Shown piece after piece: positions 10,696 through 22,599 of a DNA stretch of 64,000 nucleotides. Within the stretch, counting starts at the first letter, position 1. Each line of letters opens with the position of its first letter. Both the position numbers and the translations under genes were made by a program. The notes beneath the pieces were generated by a model, which had not been told where the DNA came from, searched no databases, and saw only the letters and a list, made by a program, of their open reading frames with translations. This DNA comes from Lunularia cruciata (Eukaryota > Streptophyta > Marchantiopsida > Lunulariales > Lunulariaceae), in NCBI GenBank assembly GCA_948567375.1, contig OX419761.1, forward strand, positions 15,378,501 through 15,442,500, written 5' to 3'.

Positions 10696-11812
10696 TTGAA
10701 TATAAAAATACTTATATGACGATGAGATTTGATAGCGATGAATGTGAACTTTCCTAGTAAGTCATGAGGACACCCATTTCATCTTATGAATATTAGATGT
10801 CTTCATTGTTGAACTGAGAACATGGGAGCATTCCGGATGTACTTGTTTGGATTTTCCTGTATCAAAAAACAATGCAGATGGTTCACGTTGGACTTTGATT
10901 CTGAGATGCATATTTGAATGTAATTAATCAAACAATAACATCGTTAAAGGTATGTCCGCTGACCCCTCGCGGAAGAAGATTCGATCAGCGTAACGCCTGG
11001 AGTACCTTCCATCAATGATAGTCCATATACAACCTGTTAAGACTGGGATCTAATAAGAAGGGTGAGAACACCACGTCAAGCCAACAAGAATAAAACTTCA
11101 GGGGGGGAATTAAGCCCCAACGGTAAATAACTTTGCAAGTCCTTTCCGTGTTCACACCACGAAATTCGCTATTGCGCGGAAGGCATTGCCGGCTGAGGAA
11201 AAGAGCACCGCTTCGCATGTGCGCTCTCCTGTATAAAAAGTCTTCCAAAAGCAAGTGGCACCACTAGTCTTCGGAGGTTGTTGGGCAGTCACTGTTTGTA
11301 GCCCTGAGCTACAAAACTGTAGCTTTGTCTGTGATTACGTTTGCTTCTCTTTTCTGTGTGTCTGTTCCTGGAACTTAGAATGGTAGGTAGCCCTACTGTA
11401 TATAGGCTTTATCACTTCTTAGGAGAAAACCTATCTATAAAGCTGGTTAGGGAATCATTGTTATTTTAAATTTAGATATCATTAGTTGTGAAGTGTCACT
11501 TGTCTATTCATTTGAAGTGATTGTACTTTTTTTAAGTTACTAGAAGTTATGGATTCAAAGAGTCTTATCCTTGTACTCGGTTGATCTTCAACATGTCACA
11601 AAAAGTAAGCGTGTAAAAGCCTCTAAGGTTGATATATTTTCAACCCCTGCTATATTCGAAGGACACCGAATTCAATGAGAACGTTTTGGACAGCAGTTCG
11701 GTGGCGGCTTTAAATTTCACGATGTCGTTCTCTTGTGACGAAAAGGGAGAGGAAAAAGGGTCAAAGCCGTGCGGGAACCCACTCACTTCTCACAACATGA
11801 ATATATGAAGGA

Positions 11813-11922
11813 CGACCGCGTAGGGAAAGAAAAATAAAGGATGGGAAGACCCCCATCAAGCCCTCACAAGGGAGAGATGAACAAGGTAAAATGGGGCTCA
11901 GCCCCAATAGAGTCTATATGAG
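11813..11922 (-). mobile_element. LINE 3'-end insertion with target duplication (copy 1)
   Basis: On the minus strand this is the family 3' UTR, about 110 bp, with nothing upstream. It is flanked by acatgaatat on both sides (about 11,805 and 11,930), a 10-bp target-site duplication. The Rep-A copy at 7,076 has the uninterrupted target. The same insertion is present at 19,273-19,382, so it predates the tandem duplication. Confidence 0.8.
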
Positions 11923-12589
11923 AGATGTCACATGAATATGATGGTGCTTTTTACTTGTGTGGATGTTATATATTTGTAGATTTCCAGGGAATCATGATTC
12001 AATAGTTAATGTTTATCTCCTTGTTTCACAACTCCTTTTTATCGCGAGAGAGAAGTACTCTCTCAGTTAATATTAAGAAGTTTATAAACAGAATCTGGTA
12101 GTGAAGAGCCTCGACCGGATTGCTGGATATCGTGTGTAGTTTAGCCCTATTTTTAAGATGCATGATGTCCTGCTAGCATAAAAGTCTGATTCCGAAGAGA
12201 AAGAAGAATTAGTCATATGGTTCATATAACTACATCGAATAAGAGAATTGAACGAAGGAATTAGATGAGGAAAGAGAAAGACCAGAGGATACACAATCAT
12301 ATTGGCCTTAGGTTCTTCTTTGATAGTGTGCTCCCCTGTTCCCGGGTTCATTCCACAGCGGAGGCAGAACGAAAAGCAGTCCATGAACGAAAAGCAGATA
12401 ATGAACAGTTTCATCCTTCAAAATGCTAGATGTGAATAATTTTTTCCTTTAGGGCAGTATTAGCTAAATGGCACATAATTATCTCTGGAATTTAAATTTG
12501 AGCTGAAAAATAATATCTTACATGAACATTTATATTTAGTTGAATATACTTTTCCGGAATAGTAGATACACCAACCGTCACATACATGT

Positions 12590-13256
12590 TCAAACGCGAA
12601 ACAGTTCATAAATATTCAATTCGGTGCTTTGATACTTTACGCCGTAAAATGAAGCTAGATTATGTTTCATGCAAACACCTCAAATTTGATGATATATTTT
12701 TCTGTAAAAGCAATTGTAAATAGTGAATTAAGATGAATCTGATATACGCTTTTTGAATACATACATTGATACTCATGATTTTGTCAGCAGAAGGTCTTTT
12801 ATTACGACATAATAACTGTCTTCATTACCGATGACTTTATTTGCAAAATACCTGATATGTATCCAGTTGTTGAATATTAAAATGACAAGACAAATGATCT
12901 GTATTGGCGACATTTTCTCTCCCATCTTGTCTTCTTAATTTCCAATCTCCGGTGATTACATGCTACATATATTTTCGAACTTTACCAAATATGTTTTCTC
13001 CGATTTGTTAACTTTCAATCTTCTCAACGGAAGGAAACGAAGAAGGCTTACCATTGAAACTGGCCTGTTCAGCCACATAATGAAAGATGAAGATTTGACA
13101 TCCCTGGTGTTGGTTCTCCAGTTATAGGAATGGTTTTTTCTACGCACTTTGTGGGCGGACTTGCACTCTGCGCCTAGAGTACGCTGGCCTATAGAAAACA
13201 GCTCCTACATAAACCACCTGATGAATCCCTATAGACAATTTTTTCAACCGCAGACC
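12590..13256. repeat. Rep-B copy
   Basis: This matches 20,050-20,728, and in part 49,490-50,090 and 31,190-31,450. Landmarks are ttttacgccgtaaaatg, gactttatttgcaaaatacc, tctcaacggaaggaaacgaa and ttcagccacataatgaaaga. In the two large blocks at 31 and 49.5 kb Rep-B lies upstream of the ABCB pseudogenes, so it may be the 5' flank of an ancestral gene. No frame is conserved among copies. Confidence 0.6.
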
Positions 13257-13568
13257 ATTCAGTCACTTCTAAAGTTGACTATTAAAGTGACTAGATATCT
13301 TGAGTGGTCAATACTCATGAAGTCACGCAGGTCTATATTCAGGAGTTTAGACAGATGACAGAGTGACTATCCCATGTGTTTTGTATATATATACATATGT
13401 ACAATGGAAATAGAGGTTCGAAGGCTGGTGTGAGCCTGTTTCAGCCGTGGATGTAGCTTCCGGGACATGGAGTGAACCACATTATTTCCTGTTAGTCCTC
13501 TGATTTATGTTTAATGGGCCTGATGATGTGCTATTGCGAGAGGTCCCTTGGGACTGTATTTTCTGACA
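13257..13568 (+). repeat. Left LTR of Copia element, 5' truncated
   Basis: The first roughly 95 bases of the LTR (present on the right from 17,641) are missing. Homology begins at attcagtcacttct. The left copy retains about 57 bases, including a TATA-like tract near 13,388, that the right LTR has lost. It ends in CA at 13,568, two bases before the primer-binding site. Confidence 0.8.
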
Positions 13569-13570
13569 AT

Positions 13571-13582
13571 TGGTATCAGAGC
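13571..13582 (+). other. Primer-binding site, initiator tRNA-Met
   Basis: tggtatcagagc is the standard plant Copia primer-binding site complementary to the 3' end of initiator methionine tRNA. It lies directly after the left LTR. Confidence 0.9.
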
Positions 13583-13586
13583 ATAG

Positions 13587-16500
13587 TTGGTCCTTAAGAG
13601 GGTCTTGAGATCTGATGGTGCAGGGAAGTGGGTCCAGAAGCAAGTCCACAGCAAAGCAATGGCAGGGGTGATATCCATATCCAATGCTAAATTTGCAGTG
13701 GAGAAGTTTGATGGGAAAAACAATTTTGGACTTTGGCAACTGAAGATGAAGGACCTTCTTGTCCAGCAAGGACTGCATGGAGCACTGAAGAAGAAAAAGG
13801 AGGACAAAAGTGATGAGGATGGGGAAGATGAAGATGCAGATCTGAGAGCTATTAGCACTATTAGGTTGAACCTTGCTGATGAAGTGCTATACAATGTTAT
13901 GAATGAGGAATCTGCACCAAAACTATGGGCCAAACTGAAAATTTTTTATTTGACCAAGTCTTTGACAAACAGACTGTTTCTTAAACAGAAGTTGTATATG
14001 TTGAGGATGAAGGAAGGCCAGAGTATTATGGAGCACCTCAATGCTTTCAACAAAATCATTTGTGAGTTGATGAGCATAGAGGTTAAGTTAGAAGAGGAGG
14101 ATAAGGCATTGCTGTTATTGACTTCACTTTCTCCATCATATGAGCATCTGGTCACAACTCTTCTATATGGGAAGGATGATATAAAGTGTGAGGAGGTCAC
14201 TTCAGCATTATTGTCCAATGAGATGCGAAAAAGATCCAACCAAGAAAAGACAAATTCAGATGCTCTATTTATCAGAGGAAGGACAAGAGAGAGAGAGCAG
14301 ATCAGGAGTAAATCAAGATCCAAGTCTAGAACCGGAGGTTTCAAAGGCAAGTGCTGGATTTGTGGGAAGGTTGGACATTTCAAGAAGGATTGTAACAACA
14401 AGAGGCTTGAGTCCAACAAGGATAAAGGTCAACTTTCAGATCAAGCAAGCATTGCTGAGTCATCTGGAGTTGTGGATGATGTTCTATGTGTTACCCAAGA
14501 CAAAGATCAATTTGAGGAGTCATGGATATTGGACTCAGGTTGCTCTTACCATATGTGTCCAAATAAGGACTGGTTTCATGAGTACAAATCATTCAATGGA
14601 GGATCTGTAATAATGGGGAACAACATGGCTTGTAAAGCTATTGGCATTGGTACAATACACATTAAGATGTTTGATGGTATTGTGAGGACTCTTGTTGATG
14701 TGAGACATGTTCCTGAGTTAAGGAAGAATTTGATATCACTAGGCACTTTGGACTCAAATGGTTGGAGGTGGGGAGCAGAAAATGGAACACTCAAGGTATC
14801 AAAAGGAGCATTGGTTGTGATGAAAGGCAAGAAGATAGGAAACCTTTATGAGCTTGTTGGAGAGACCATCACTGGAGGAATGGCAAGTACTATTTCTGAA
14901 AATGAAGATCCCAAAGATCTTACTCAGTTATGGGACCTCCGTTTGGGTCATATGAGTGAAAGGGGCTTAAGTGAATTGTCCAAGCAACAACTTCTGAAGG
15001 GCCTTAAAAGTTGGAAGTTAAAATTTTGTGAGCATTGTGTAATAGGAAAGCAACGGAGGGTAAGCTTTTCCACAGGAGTTCATTGCATAAAGGGAATTTT
15101 AGACTATGTGCATTCTGATGTTTGGGGCCCTGCACCTGTAGCTTCAAAATCTGGAGCATTATATTTCGTGTCTTTGGTTGATGATTACTCTAGGAGAGTA
15201 TGGGTCTACACCATAAAGCAAAAATCAGAGGTCTTCTCTATCTTTAAACAATGGAAGGTGATGATGGAGAAACAAATTGGAAGGAAAGTGAAGTGTTTGA
15301 GGTCTGACAATGGTGGAGAATACAAATCTGGAGAGTTTGATAGATATTGTAAGAGTGAAGGGATAATCCATCACTTTACCATATCGGGTACTCCTCAACA
15401 AAATGGTGTGGCAGAGCGGATAAATTGTACACTCTTGGAGAAAGCAAGAAGTATGTTAAGCAATGCTGGATTGGAGAAGAGTTTTTGGGCAGAAGCTAGA
15501 AATACGGCTTGTCATTTGGTAAACATTTCTCCCTCTACTGCTATTGAGTGTAAGTCACCTACGGAAAAATGGACAGGTAGGCATGTTGATTACTCTTCAC
15601 TTAGAGTATTTGGATGCATAGCTTATGTTCATATTCAACAAGAACAAAGGACAAAGTTAGACTCCAAATCTAGAAAATGTATATTCTTGGGATATGAGAA
15701 GGATACAAAGGGATATAGATTGTGGGATCCAGAAAGGTGTTGTCTTGTTGTGAGTAGGGATGTAGTTTTTGATGAGACTAGTACAATGAAGACTATTACT
15801 ATAGCAAAAGAAAAGAAAAAACAAATTCAGTCAGATTTTGTTAAGATAGATATTGATACTGGAAATGAAGACATTTCACCTCTTGTAGATCTACCAAGTG
15901 AACCATTAGAAGAGCAAAGCCCAGAAGTGATTCATGAACGTAGGTATCCAAATAGGGATAGAAGGCCTCCAAAGAGATTTGATGATTCTTTTGTAGCTTA
16001 TGCCCTTCTTACGGAGAATGGTTAGCCTTCTTCATATGAAGAGGCAATGCAAGATCAAGAATGTCAAAAGTGGCATTGTGCAATGGAAGAGGAGATGAAG
16101 TCTTTGGCCAAGAACCAAACTTGGAGACTTGAAAAATTGCCTATGGGAAAGAAGGCAATTGGTTGCAAATGGATATTTTGGAAGAAGGAAGGACTTCCAA
16201 AATCAGGTGGAGATAGATACAAAGCAAGGCTTGTAGCAAAGGGTTACAGCCAAAACGAAGGTATTGACTTAAATGAGATTTTTTCACCAGTGGTAAAAAT
16301 CTCTTCAATTCGTGCACTATTGGCAATAGTTGCATTGCATAACTTGGAATTGGAGCAACTAGATGTTACAACTGCTTTTTTACATGGAGAATTGGAGGAG
16401 GAGATTTACATGCATCAACATGAAGGTTTTGTGGTACCAAGGAACCAGAACCTGGTTTGCAGGTTACAAAAGTCTTTATATGGACTAAAGCAAAGTCCAA

Positions 16501-17611
16501 GACTTTAGTACATGAAATTTGATACTTTCATGTTGAAGCAGGGATATAACAGAAGTGAATCAGATTGTTGTGTGTACCTCAAGAAGCTACATGGACCTAG
16601 AGTATTTGATTTAATCATCTTGGTACTATATGTGGATGATATGCTGATTGCTGCAAAGGATATGGTTGAGGTGGAGAAATTGAAAGCACAACTTGGTAAG
16701 GAGTTTGATATGAAGGATTTGGGTTCTTCAAAGAGTGTACTTGGGATTGAAATCCATCGGGACAGGAGCAAGGGAAATTATGGATATCTCAAAGAAGATA
16801 TTTGGAAAAATTACTTGCTCGGTTTGGCATGGAGAAAGCAAAACCCGTGAACACTCCAATGGCAAGTCATTTCAGGATATCATTGGAGCAATGTCCATCA
16901 AATGAGGAGGAGAGAAAAGTAATGTCCAACATTCCTTATGCTAGTGCTGTTGGGAGTTTAATGTATGCTATGGTCTGCACTAGACCAGACATCTCATATG
17001 ATGTGAGCATGGTGAGTATATACATGGCAAATTTGGGGAAACAACATTGGGAAGTTGTGAAGTAGATATTTCGTTACTTGAAAGGGACTATAAATATTGG
17101 CATTAAGTTTGATGTGGAGAAGGAACAAGAAGGAGGAATTACAGGGTACGTAGATTCTGATTTTGCCGGAGACTTGGATAAGAGAAGGTCTACAATAGGA
17201 TTTGCTTTTACACTTGTTGGTGGTGCAGTAAGTTGGAAGTCTACTCTCCAATCTACTATTGCTCTTTCTACTACAGAGGCAGAATATATGGCAACAACTG
17301 AGGCTGCCAAGGAGGCAATATGGCTACAAAGATGAGCCAAGGATATAGGACTCCCTAATGTGAAGTCCACACTCTTTTGTGATAGCCAAAGCGCTATTCA
17401 CTTGGCAAAGAATCAAGTATATCATTCAATGACAAAGCATATTGATGTGAGACACCATTTTATCAGGGAAGCTGTGACAAATGGTGAAATCAATTTTCAA
17501 AAGATTGGCACAGAAGTAAACGCAGCTGATATGTTGACTAAACCTATTCCTGTTGAGAAGTTCAAGTTATGCATGAACTTGCTTAACGTTCAATGTTGCT
17601 CTTTGGGATGA
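13587..17611 (+). pseudogene. Copia gag-pol polyprotein, disrupted
   Basis: The first frame (13,587-16,025, 812 codons) has a UBN2-type gag and a zinc knuckle CWICGKVGHFKKDC near residue 256. After these come the protease DSG near residue 316, the GAG-pre-integrase HHCC region and an integrase core with the D, D and E residues visible (HSDVWG, LRSDNGGEY, NGVAER). A TAG stops it at 16,023. The reverse transcriptase follows (16,047-16,850, LYVDDM at about 16,629) with a TAG at 16,506 where tryptophan is expected. A one-base shift lies near 16,790, and the frame continues from 16,802 into RNase H (DSDFAGD, STTEAEY, CDSQSA) with stops at 17,063 (again tryptophan expected) and 17,333. Homology ends at 17,611. 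The element cannot move on its own. Confidence 0.9.
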
Positions 17612-17626
17612 TAAGGTGGATACAAG

Positions 17627-17640
17627 CGAAAGGTGGAGTT
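17627..17640 (+). other. Polypurine tract of Copia element
   Basis: The purine-rich gaaaggtggag lies immediately before the right LTR, as needed for plus-strand priming. Confidence 0.65.
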
Positions 17641-17989
17641 TGTTATGTTTGGCTTGCTATAAGTGACTTGCCTGATCAAGAGCAAGAGCAAAACTTGACT
17701 GATGGAAACTCCTTGCTGTATCATGCGGATATATATTCAGTCACTTCTAAGGTTGAGTATTAAAGTGACTAGATATCTTGAGTGGTCAATACTCATGAAG
17801 TCACGCAGGTCTATATTCAGGAGTTTAGACAGATGTTGTCGAAGGCTGGTGTGAGCCTGTTTCAGCCGTGGAGGTAGCTTCTGGGACAGGGAGTGAACCA
17901 CGTTATTTCCTGTTAGTCCTCTGATTTATGTTTAATGGGCCTTATGATGTGCTATTGCGAGAGGTCCCTTGGGACTGTATTTTCTAACA
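17641..17989 (+). repeat. Right LTR of Copia element
   Basis: The 349-bp LTR begins TGTTATG and ends AACA. It is full at its 5' end but lacks about 57 bases near 17,836 that the left LTR keeps. Elsewhere the two LTRs differ by only a few substitutions. Confidence 0.85.
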
Positions 17990-18829
17990 ATTGTGTCTAC
18001 CTGTTTACTAAAGTTTATTACTGTCTAGTTTCCCCAGGATTTCGTATCAGCAGTCATATCTTCTCCACCTTCTTAAGATTGCCCGCCTTCAGTTCTCTAA
18101 GCATGGTGTTCAGTGAAGAGGTTTTCCACTCTTCACTGTACTTTTGCAGCATATTGTAATGTTTTAAAGAAACCTTAGTGGGTCACTTTGTTCAACGTAA
18201 TGTGACCTCTCAATCTCAGGTCGGAATTTCAGCGATTAACTCGAGGGATTTCTTACCACTGTATGCTATGCGGTTCTTCGAAGTACAGTAGAGATAACAA
18301 ATCAATGGGTAGTCACCACAGAACTTACACGTGGGAACCTTAGGAACGTAGACGAGGGTATTCCGATGTGGAGAGTTCTTTTCTTGAGTGTTGTCTTATT
18401 GTGAACACGGTGACCCAAATACTTGACCAGAACTTGGAAGTGTTACTAGAGATATGATTGAATATAAATTAAATAAATATAAAAGTTAGCAAGGTAAGAA
18501 GGGTGAGAACACCACGTCAAGCCAACAAAAACTTAACTTCAAGGGGGAATTAAGCCCCAACGGTAAATAACTTTGCAAGTCCTTTCCGTGTTCACACCAC
18601 GAAATTCGCTATTGCGCGGAAGGCATTGCCGGCTGAGGAAAAGAGCACCGCTTCGCATGTGCGCTCTCCTGTATAAAAAGTCTTCCAAAAGCAAGTGGCA
18701 CCACTAGTCTTCGGAGGTTGTTGGGCAGTCACTGTTTGTAGCCCTGAGCTACAAAACTGTAGCTTTGTCTGTGATTACGTTTGCTTCTCTTTTCTGTGTG
18801 TCTGTTCCTCGAACTTAGAATGGTAGGAA

Positions 18830-18924
18830 AAAAAAAGGCAACCGCGTAGGAAAAATGAAGGATGGGAAGACCCCATCAAGCCGTACAAGAGAGAGACAAA
18901 AAAGGTAAGATGGGGCTAAGCCCC
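18830..18924 (-). mobile_element. Youngest LINE 3'-end insertion, copy-2 specific
   Basis: About 95 bp of the family 3' UTR lies on the minus strand, ending (in its own sense) in a run of about nine T. It is flanked by atggtagg on both sides, an 8-bp target-site duplication. The duplicated partner at about 11,380 is uninterrupted, so this insertion is later than the tandem duplication. Confidence 0.8.
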
Positions 18925-19272
18925 ATGGTAGGTAGCCCCACTGTAATAGGCTTTATCACTTCTTAGGAGAAAACCTATCTATAAAGCTGGTCAGGGAATC
19001 ATTGTTATTTTAAGTTTACATATCATTAGTTGTGAAATGTCTCTTGTCTATTCATTTGAAGTGATTGTACTTTTTTAAGTTACTAGAAGTTATGGATTCA
19101 AAGAGTCTTATCCTTGTACTCGGTTGATCTTCAACGTGTCACATAAAGTAAGCATGTAAAGCCTCTAAGGTTGATATATTTCAACCGCTGCTATATTCGA
19201 AGGACACCGAAGTCAATGAGAACGCTTTGGACAGCAGTTCGGTGGCCCACTCACTTCTCACAACATGAATAC

Positions 19273-19382
19273 ATGAAGGACGACCGCGTAGGGAAAGAAA
19301 AATAAAGGATGGGAAGACCCCCATCAAGCCCTCACAAGGGAGAGATGAACAAGGTAAAATGGGGCTCAGCCCCAATAGAGTC
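19273..19382 (-). mobile_element. LINE 3'-end insertion (copy 2 of 11,813)
   Basis: Same insertion and flanks as 11,813-11,922, carried along by the duplication. Confidence 0.8.
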
Positions 19383-20728
19383 TATATGAGAGATGTCACA
19401 TGAATATGATGGTGCTTTTTACTTGTGTGGATGTTATATATTTGTAGATTCCAGGGAATCATGATTCAATAGTTAATGTTTATCTCCTTGTTTCACAACT
19501 CCTTTTTATCGTGAGAGAGAAGTACTCTTTCAGTTAATATTAAGAAGTTTATAAACAGAATCTGGTAGTGAAGAGCCTCGACCGGATTGCTGGATATCGT
19601 GTGTAGTTTAGCCCTATTTTTAAGATGCATGATGTCCTGCTAGCATAAAAGTGTGATTCCGAAGAGAAAGAAGAATTTGTCATATGGTTCATACAACTAC
19701 ATCGAATAAGAGAATTGAACGAAGGAATTAGATGAGGAAAGAGAAAGACCAGAGGATACACAATCATATTGGCCTTAGGTTCTGCTTTGATAGTGTGCTC
19801 CCCTGTTCCCGGGTTCATTCCACAGCGGAGGCATCAGTCCATGAACGAAAAGCAGATAATGAACAGTTTCATCCTTCAAAATGGTAGATGTGAATGATTT
19901 TTTTCCTTTAGGGCAGTATTAGCTGATTGGTACAAATGGCACATAATTATCTCTGGAATTTAAATTTGAGCTGGAAAATAATATCTTACATGAACATTTA
20001 TATTTAGTTGAATATACTTTTCCGGAATACTAGATACACCAACCGTCACTTTCATGTTCAAACGCGAAACAATTCATAAATATTCAATTCGGTGCTTTGA
20101 TACTTTACGCCGTAAAATGAAGCTAGATTATGTTTCATGCAAACACCTCAAATTTGATGATATATTTTTCTGTAAAAGCAATTGTAAATAGTGAATTAAG
20201 ATGAATCTGATATACGCTTTTTGAATACATACATTGATACTCATGATTTTGTCAGCAGAAGGTCTTTTATTACGACATAATAACTGTCTTCATTACCGAT
20301 GACTTTATTTGCAAAATACCTGATATGTATCCAGTTGTTGAATATTAAAATGACAAGACAAATGATCTGTATTGGCGATATTTTCTCTCCCATCTTGTCT
20401 TCTTAATTTCCAATCTCCGGTGATTACATGCTACATATATTTTCGAACTTTACCAAATATGTTTTCTCCGCTTTGTTAACTTTCAATCTTCTCAACGGAA
20501 GGAAACGAAGAAGGCTTACCATTGAAACTGGCCTGTTCAGCCACATAATGAAAGATGAAGATTTGACATCCCTGGTGTTGGTTCTCCAGTTATAGGAATG
20601 GTTTTTTCTACGCACTTTGTGGGCGGACTTGCACTCTGCGCCTAGAGTACGCTGGCCTATAGAAAACAGCTCCTACATAAACCACCTGATGAATCCCTAT
20701 AGACAATTTTTTCAACCGCAGACCATTA

Positions 20729-21059
20729 AGATATTTAAGAACTTATTCTTTTGAACATTCTTTTGAAGAGGACGGAGTCCCATGAACTTTGTAGAGGTGA
20801 GATCAATATCACGGCTAGAGTTCATTTAAGATATTTAAGAACGTTTATCTAAAGTACTTTTTACTAGTGGGACGGAGCCCGAAGACCCTTATAGTAGTGA
20901 GAAGCCAATAAAGCTAAAACGTTGGTGGCCAGAGGCCAAAATAAAGAAGAAGAACTGGAGAGGCAAGCGTAAACGCCAAAAGCCCACCGACAAACATCCT
21001 TAACTACTCGGAGCTCAGCACCCGCAAGAAGCGAAGGGGACCATTATCCATTAATTTCC
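20729..21059. repeat. Rep-B right end
   Basis: This continues Rep-B beyond the duplication breakpoint. It matches 31,555-31,760 (landmarks aagatatttaagaac, gggacggagcc, aaataaagaagaagaac). A weak internal repeat of ttaagatatttaagaac occurs at 20,727 and 20,826. Confidence 0.55.
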
Positions 21060-22570
21060 TTTTCTTTTCTTCTGGTACCTTTGTATCATCAATATGGAGC
21101 TTATTGTCTTCATTGTTGAATTGAGAACATAGAGCAGTGCGGATGTACTCATTTGAATTTTGTTCCATTAGAGGATAATCCAGAAGGTTCATATTGGACT
21201 TCAATTTTAAGATGCACATTGGATGTGATTAATCACAAATAATATCCAATCATAGTTGTTGTTTTCATGGTCTGCTCGCTGAAGAGGATGAGGATCAGCG
21301 AAACGGATGGAGTAGCGTCCATCATTATCATCCCGTTACAATCTCTCGGTGGCTCTGCCAGTTTTTGTCGTGTTCACGCATGGGAATTAGCTATTGCACT
21401 CGTGACATGCACATGGACGGGGGAACACAACGACCTGGATAAGAGCGAACCAAGTTCGAAGGACCACCATAGCCGGCCGGGGAGAAGAGTGCGGTTTCGC
21501 AGGTATGCTCTACGGGTCAGAAAAGTCGTCCACGAATAAATAAAACCAAGTTGCCCACAAGGTGTTTCCTTGGAAACACCTTGCGGGCGACGTTAGTAAC
21601 GTTATCCGCAAAGTCCCTAAATACAACTTAACTCGCGTTAGGGGTGAATCATATTTTGTTATTTCGCGAGTTTCACAAATCTCACAGACAAACGAAAATG
21701 ACCCTCTTGAGAATTTAAAGAGAGTTTGCACAGGAAATTCATTATCCTCAAGGGGATTTCCGATCGAGAGCAAAATGGTCCACGCCGTCCGTATTTTATG
21801 ATCTATCATTAAATATCGCATTTTCTCTTAAATATACCCATCGCAGCCATGAGTTTGACCCTAATTTAATTCCCTCGTTTAATCTTGCGTCATGTCAGTT
21901 ATTCACGAGTATGAGAAAATCTCGCTGTTACTTTGCAGGCAACGTTACTAGTCTTCGGAGGTTGTTGCGTAAAATCTGTCTGTTGCCCTGAATCACAAAA
22001 CTGTAGCTTTGTATATGATTACGTTAGCTTCTCTTCTATGTGTTTGTTCCTCGAAATTAGGATGGGAAGTAGCCGCTTTATCACTTGTTAAGAAACGCCT
22101 ATCTATAAAGCTGGTTGGAATCAGAGTCATTTAAAGTTCATATATTCATTATTCTGAAGTATCAACTTGTCTATTTATTTGAGGTGACTACAAGCTATGG
22201 GTTCAAAGTGTTTGATCCTTGTATTGCGCTGATTCTTAACATGTCAATTAGAGTATGCTTGTACGAGTCTCCTGATCTGAATATTTCACACGCGCTGCTT
22301 TGTGCGGACGATCAGTGCGCACACCATTCAGTGAGAAAGTTTTGAAATAAGTTTGGTAGCAGCTTAAAATCTCACAATTTTTATATTGTTGTGATGAGCA
22401 GGGAGAGGGAAAAGGCTCAAGATACATACGGACTCACTCACATATTGCAACATGAATATGGTGGTGTTTTTCCTTTGTTTGGGTGTTTCCGATGTTTCCA
22501 ATGATTCATGATGCAATGGTTCATGCTTATCTCCTTGTCTGCAACTCTTTTTTTCTCAAGAGAGAATTGT
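21060..22570. repeat. Rep-A, diverged copy
   Basis: The head resembles the window start (1-175). The core is altered but keeps cgcctatctataaagctggt near 22,106 and a tail like 25,800-25,890. A hairpin (21,553-21,588) lies in the part that has no counterpart elsewhere. Open frames of 76-103 codons lack motifs. Confidence 0.55.
21553..21588. repeat. Short inverted repeat, 17-bp arms
   Basis: Arms gcccacaaggtgtttcc and ggaaacaccttgcgggc pair with one mismatch around a 2-base centre. No T-tract follows and no gene end is near, so a terminator role is not supported. Confidence 0.8.
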
Positions 22571-22599
22571 ATCAATCTCCATTGGTGCTGGTTCCTCCA

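Larger units (their letters stand above)
9745..13256. repeat. Tandem duplication, copy 1
   Basis: Bases from about 9,745 (tgtctacctttttacgaaag) to 13,256 (gcagaccatt) are repeated at 17,990-20,728, largely nearly identically. The copies lie on either side of the Copia element. Copy 1 holds about 810 bases (roughly 10,245-11,053) that copy 2 lacks, mainly a LINE fragment and the head of a Rep-A unit. Copy 2 in turn has one extra LINE end. Copy 1 contains Rep-A, a LINE 3' end and Rep-B, and no intact gene. Confidence 0.75.
13257..17989 (+). mobile_element. Copia-type LTR retrotransposon, defective
   Basis: The element has a 5'-truncated left LTR, an initiator-Met primer-binding site, gag-pol in Copia order (gag, protease, integrase, RT, RNase H), a purine tract and a right LTR. 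Four in-frame stops and one frameshift inactivate it. It sits exactly between the two copies of the 9.7-20.7 kb duplication. The left LTR joins the flank at an att shared by both sequences. The right LTR is followed by attgt, which also occurs at the unoccupied position near 9,738, so attgt is the likely original target. Confidence 0.9.
17990..20728. repeat. Tandem duplication, copy 2
   Basis: This repeats 9,745-13,256. It begins right after the Copia LTR and lacks the equivalent of 10,245-11,053, the join reading gcaaggtaagaaggg. It contains one LINE-end insertion missing from copy 1 (18,830-18,924). From 19,860 to 20,728 the match is almost base-for-base. No intact gene. Confidence 0.75.

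Noticed and set aside
13511-14419. Open frames of 98-157 codons on the minus strand
   Set aside because: They are antisense shadows of Copia gag, with no motif of their own.
21267-21539. 90-codon frame on the plus strand
   Set aside because: It is inside a Rep-A head, and other copies have stops and shifts at the same place.
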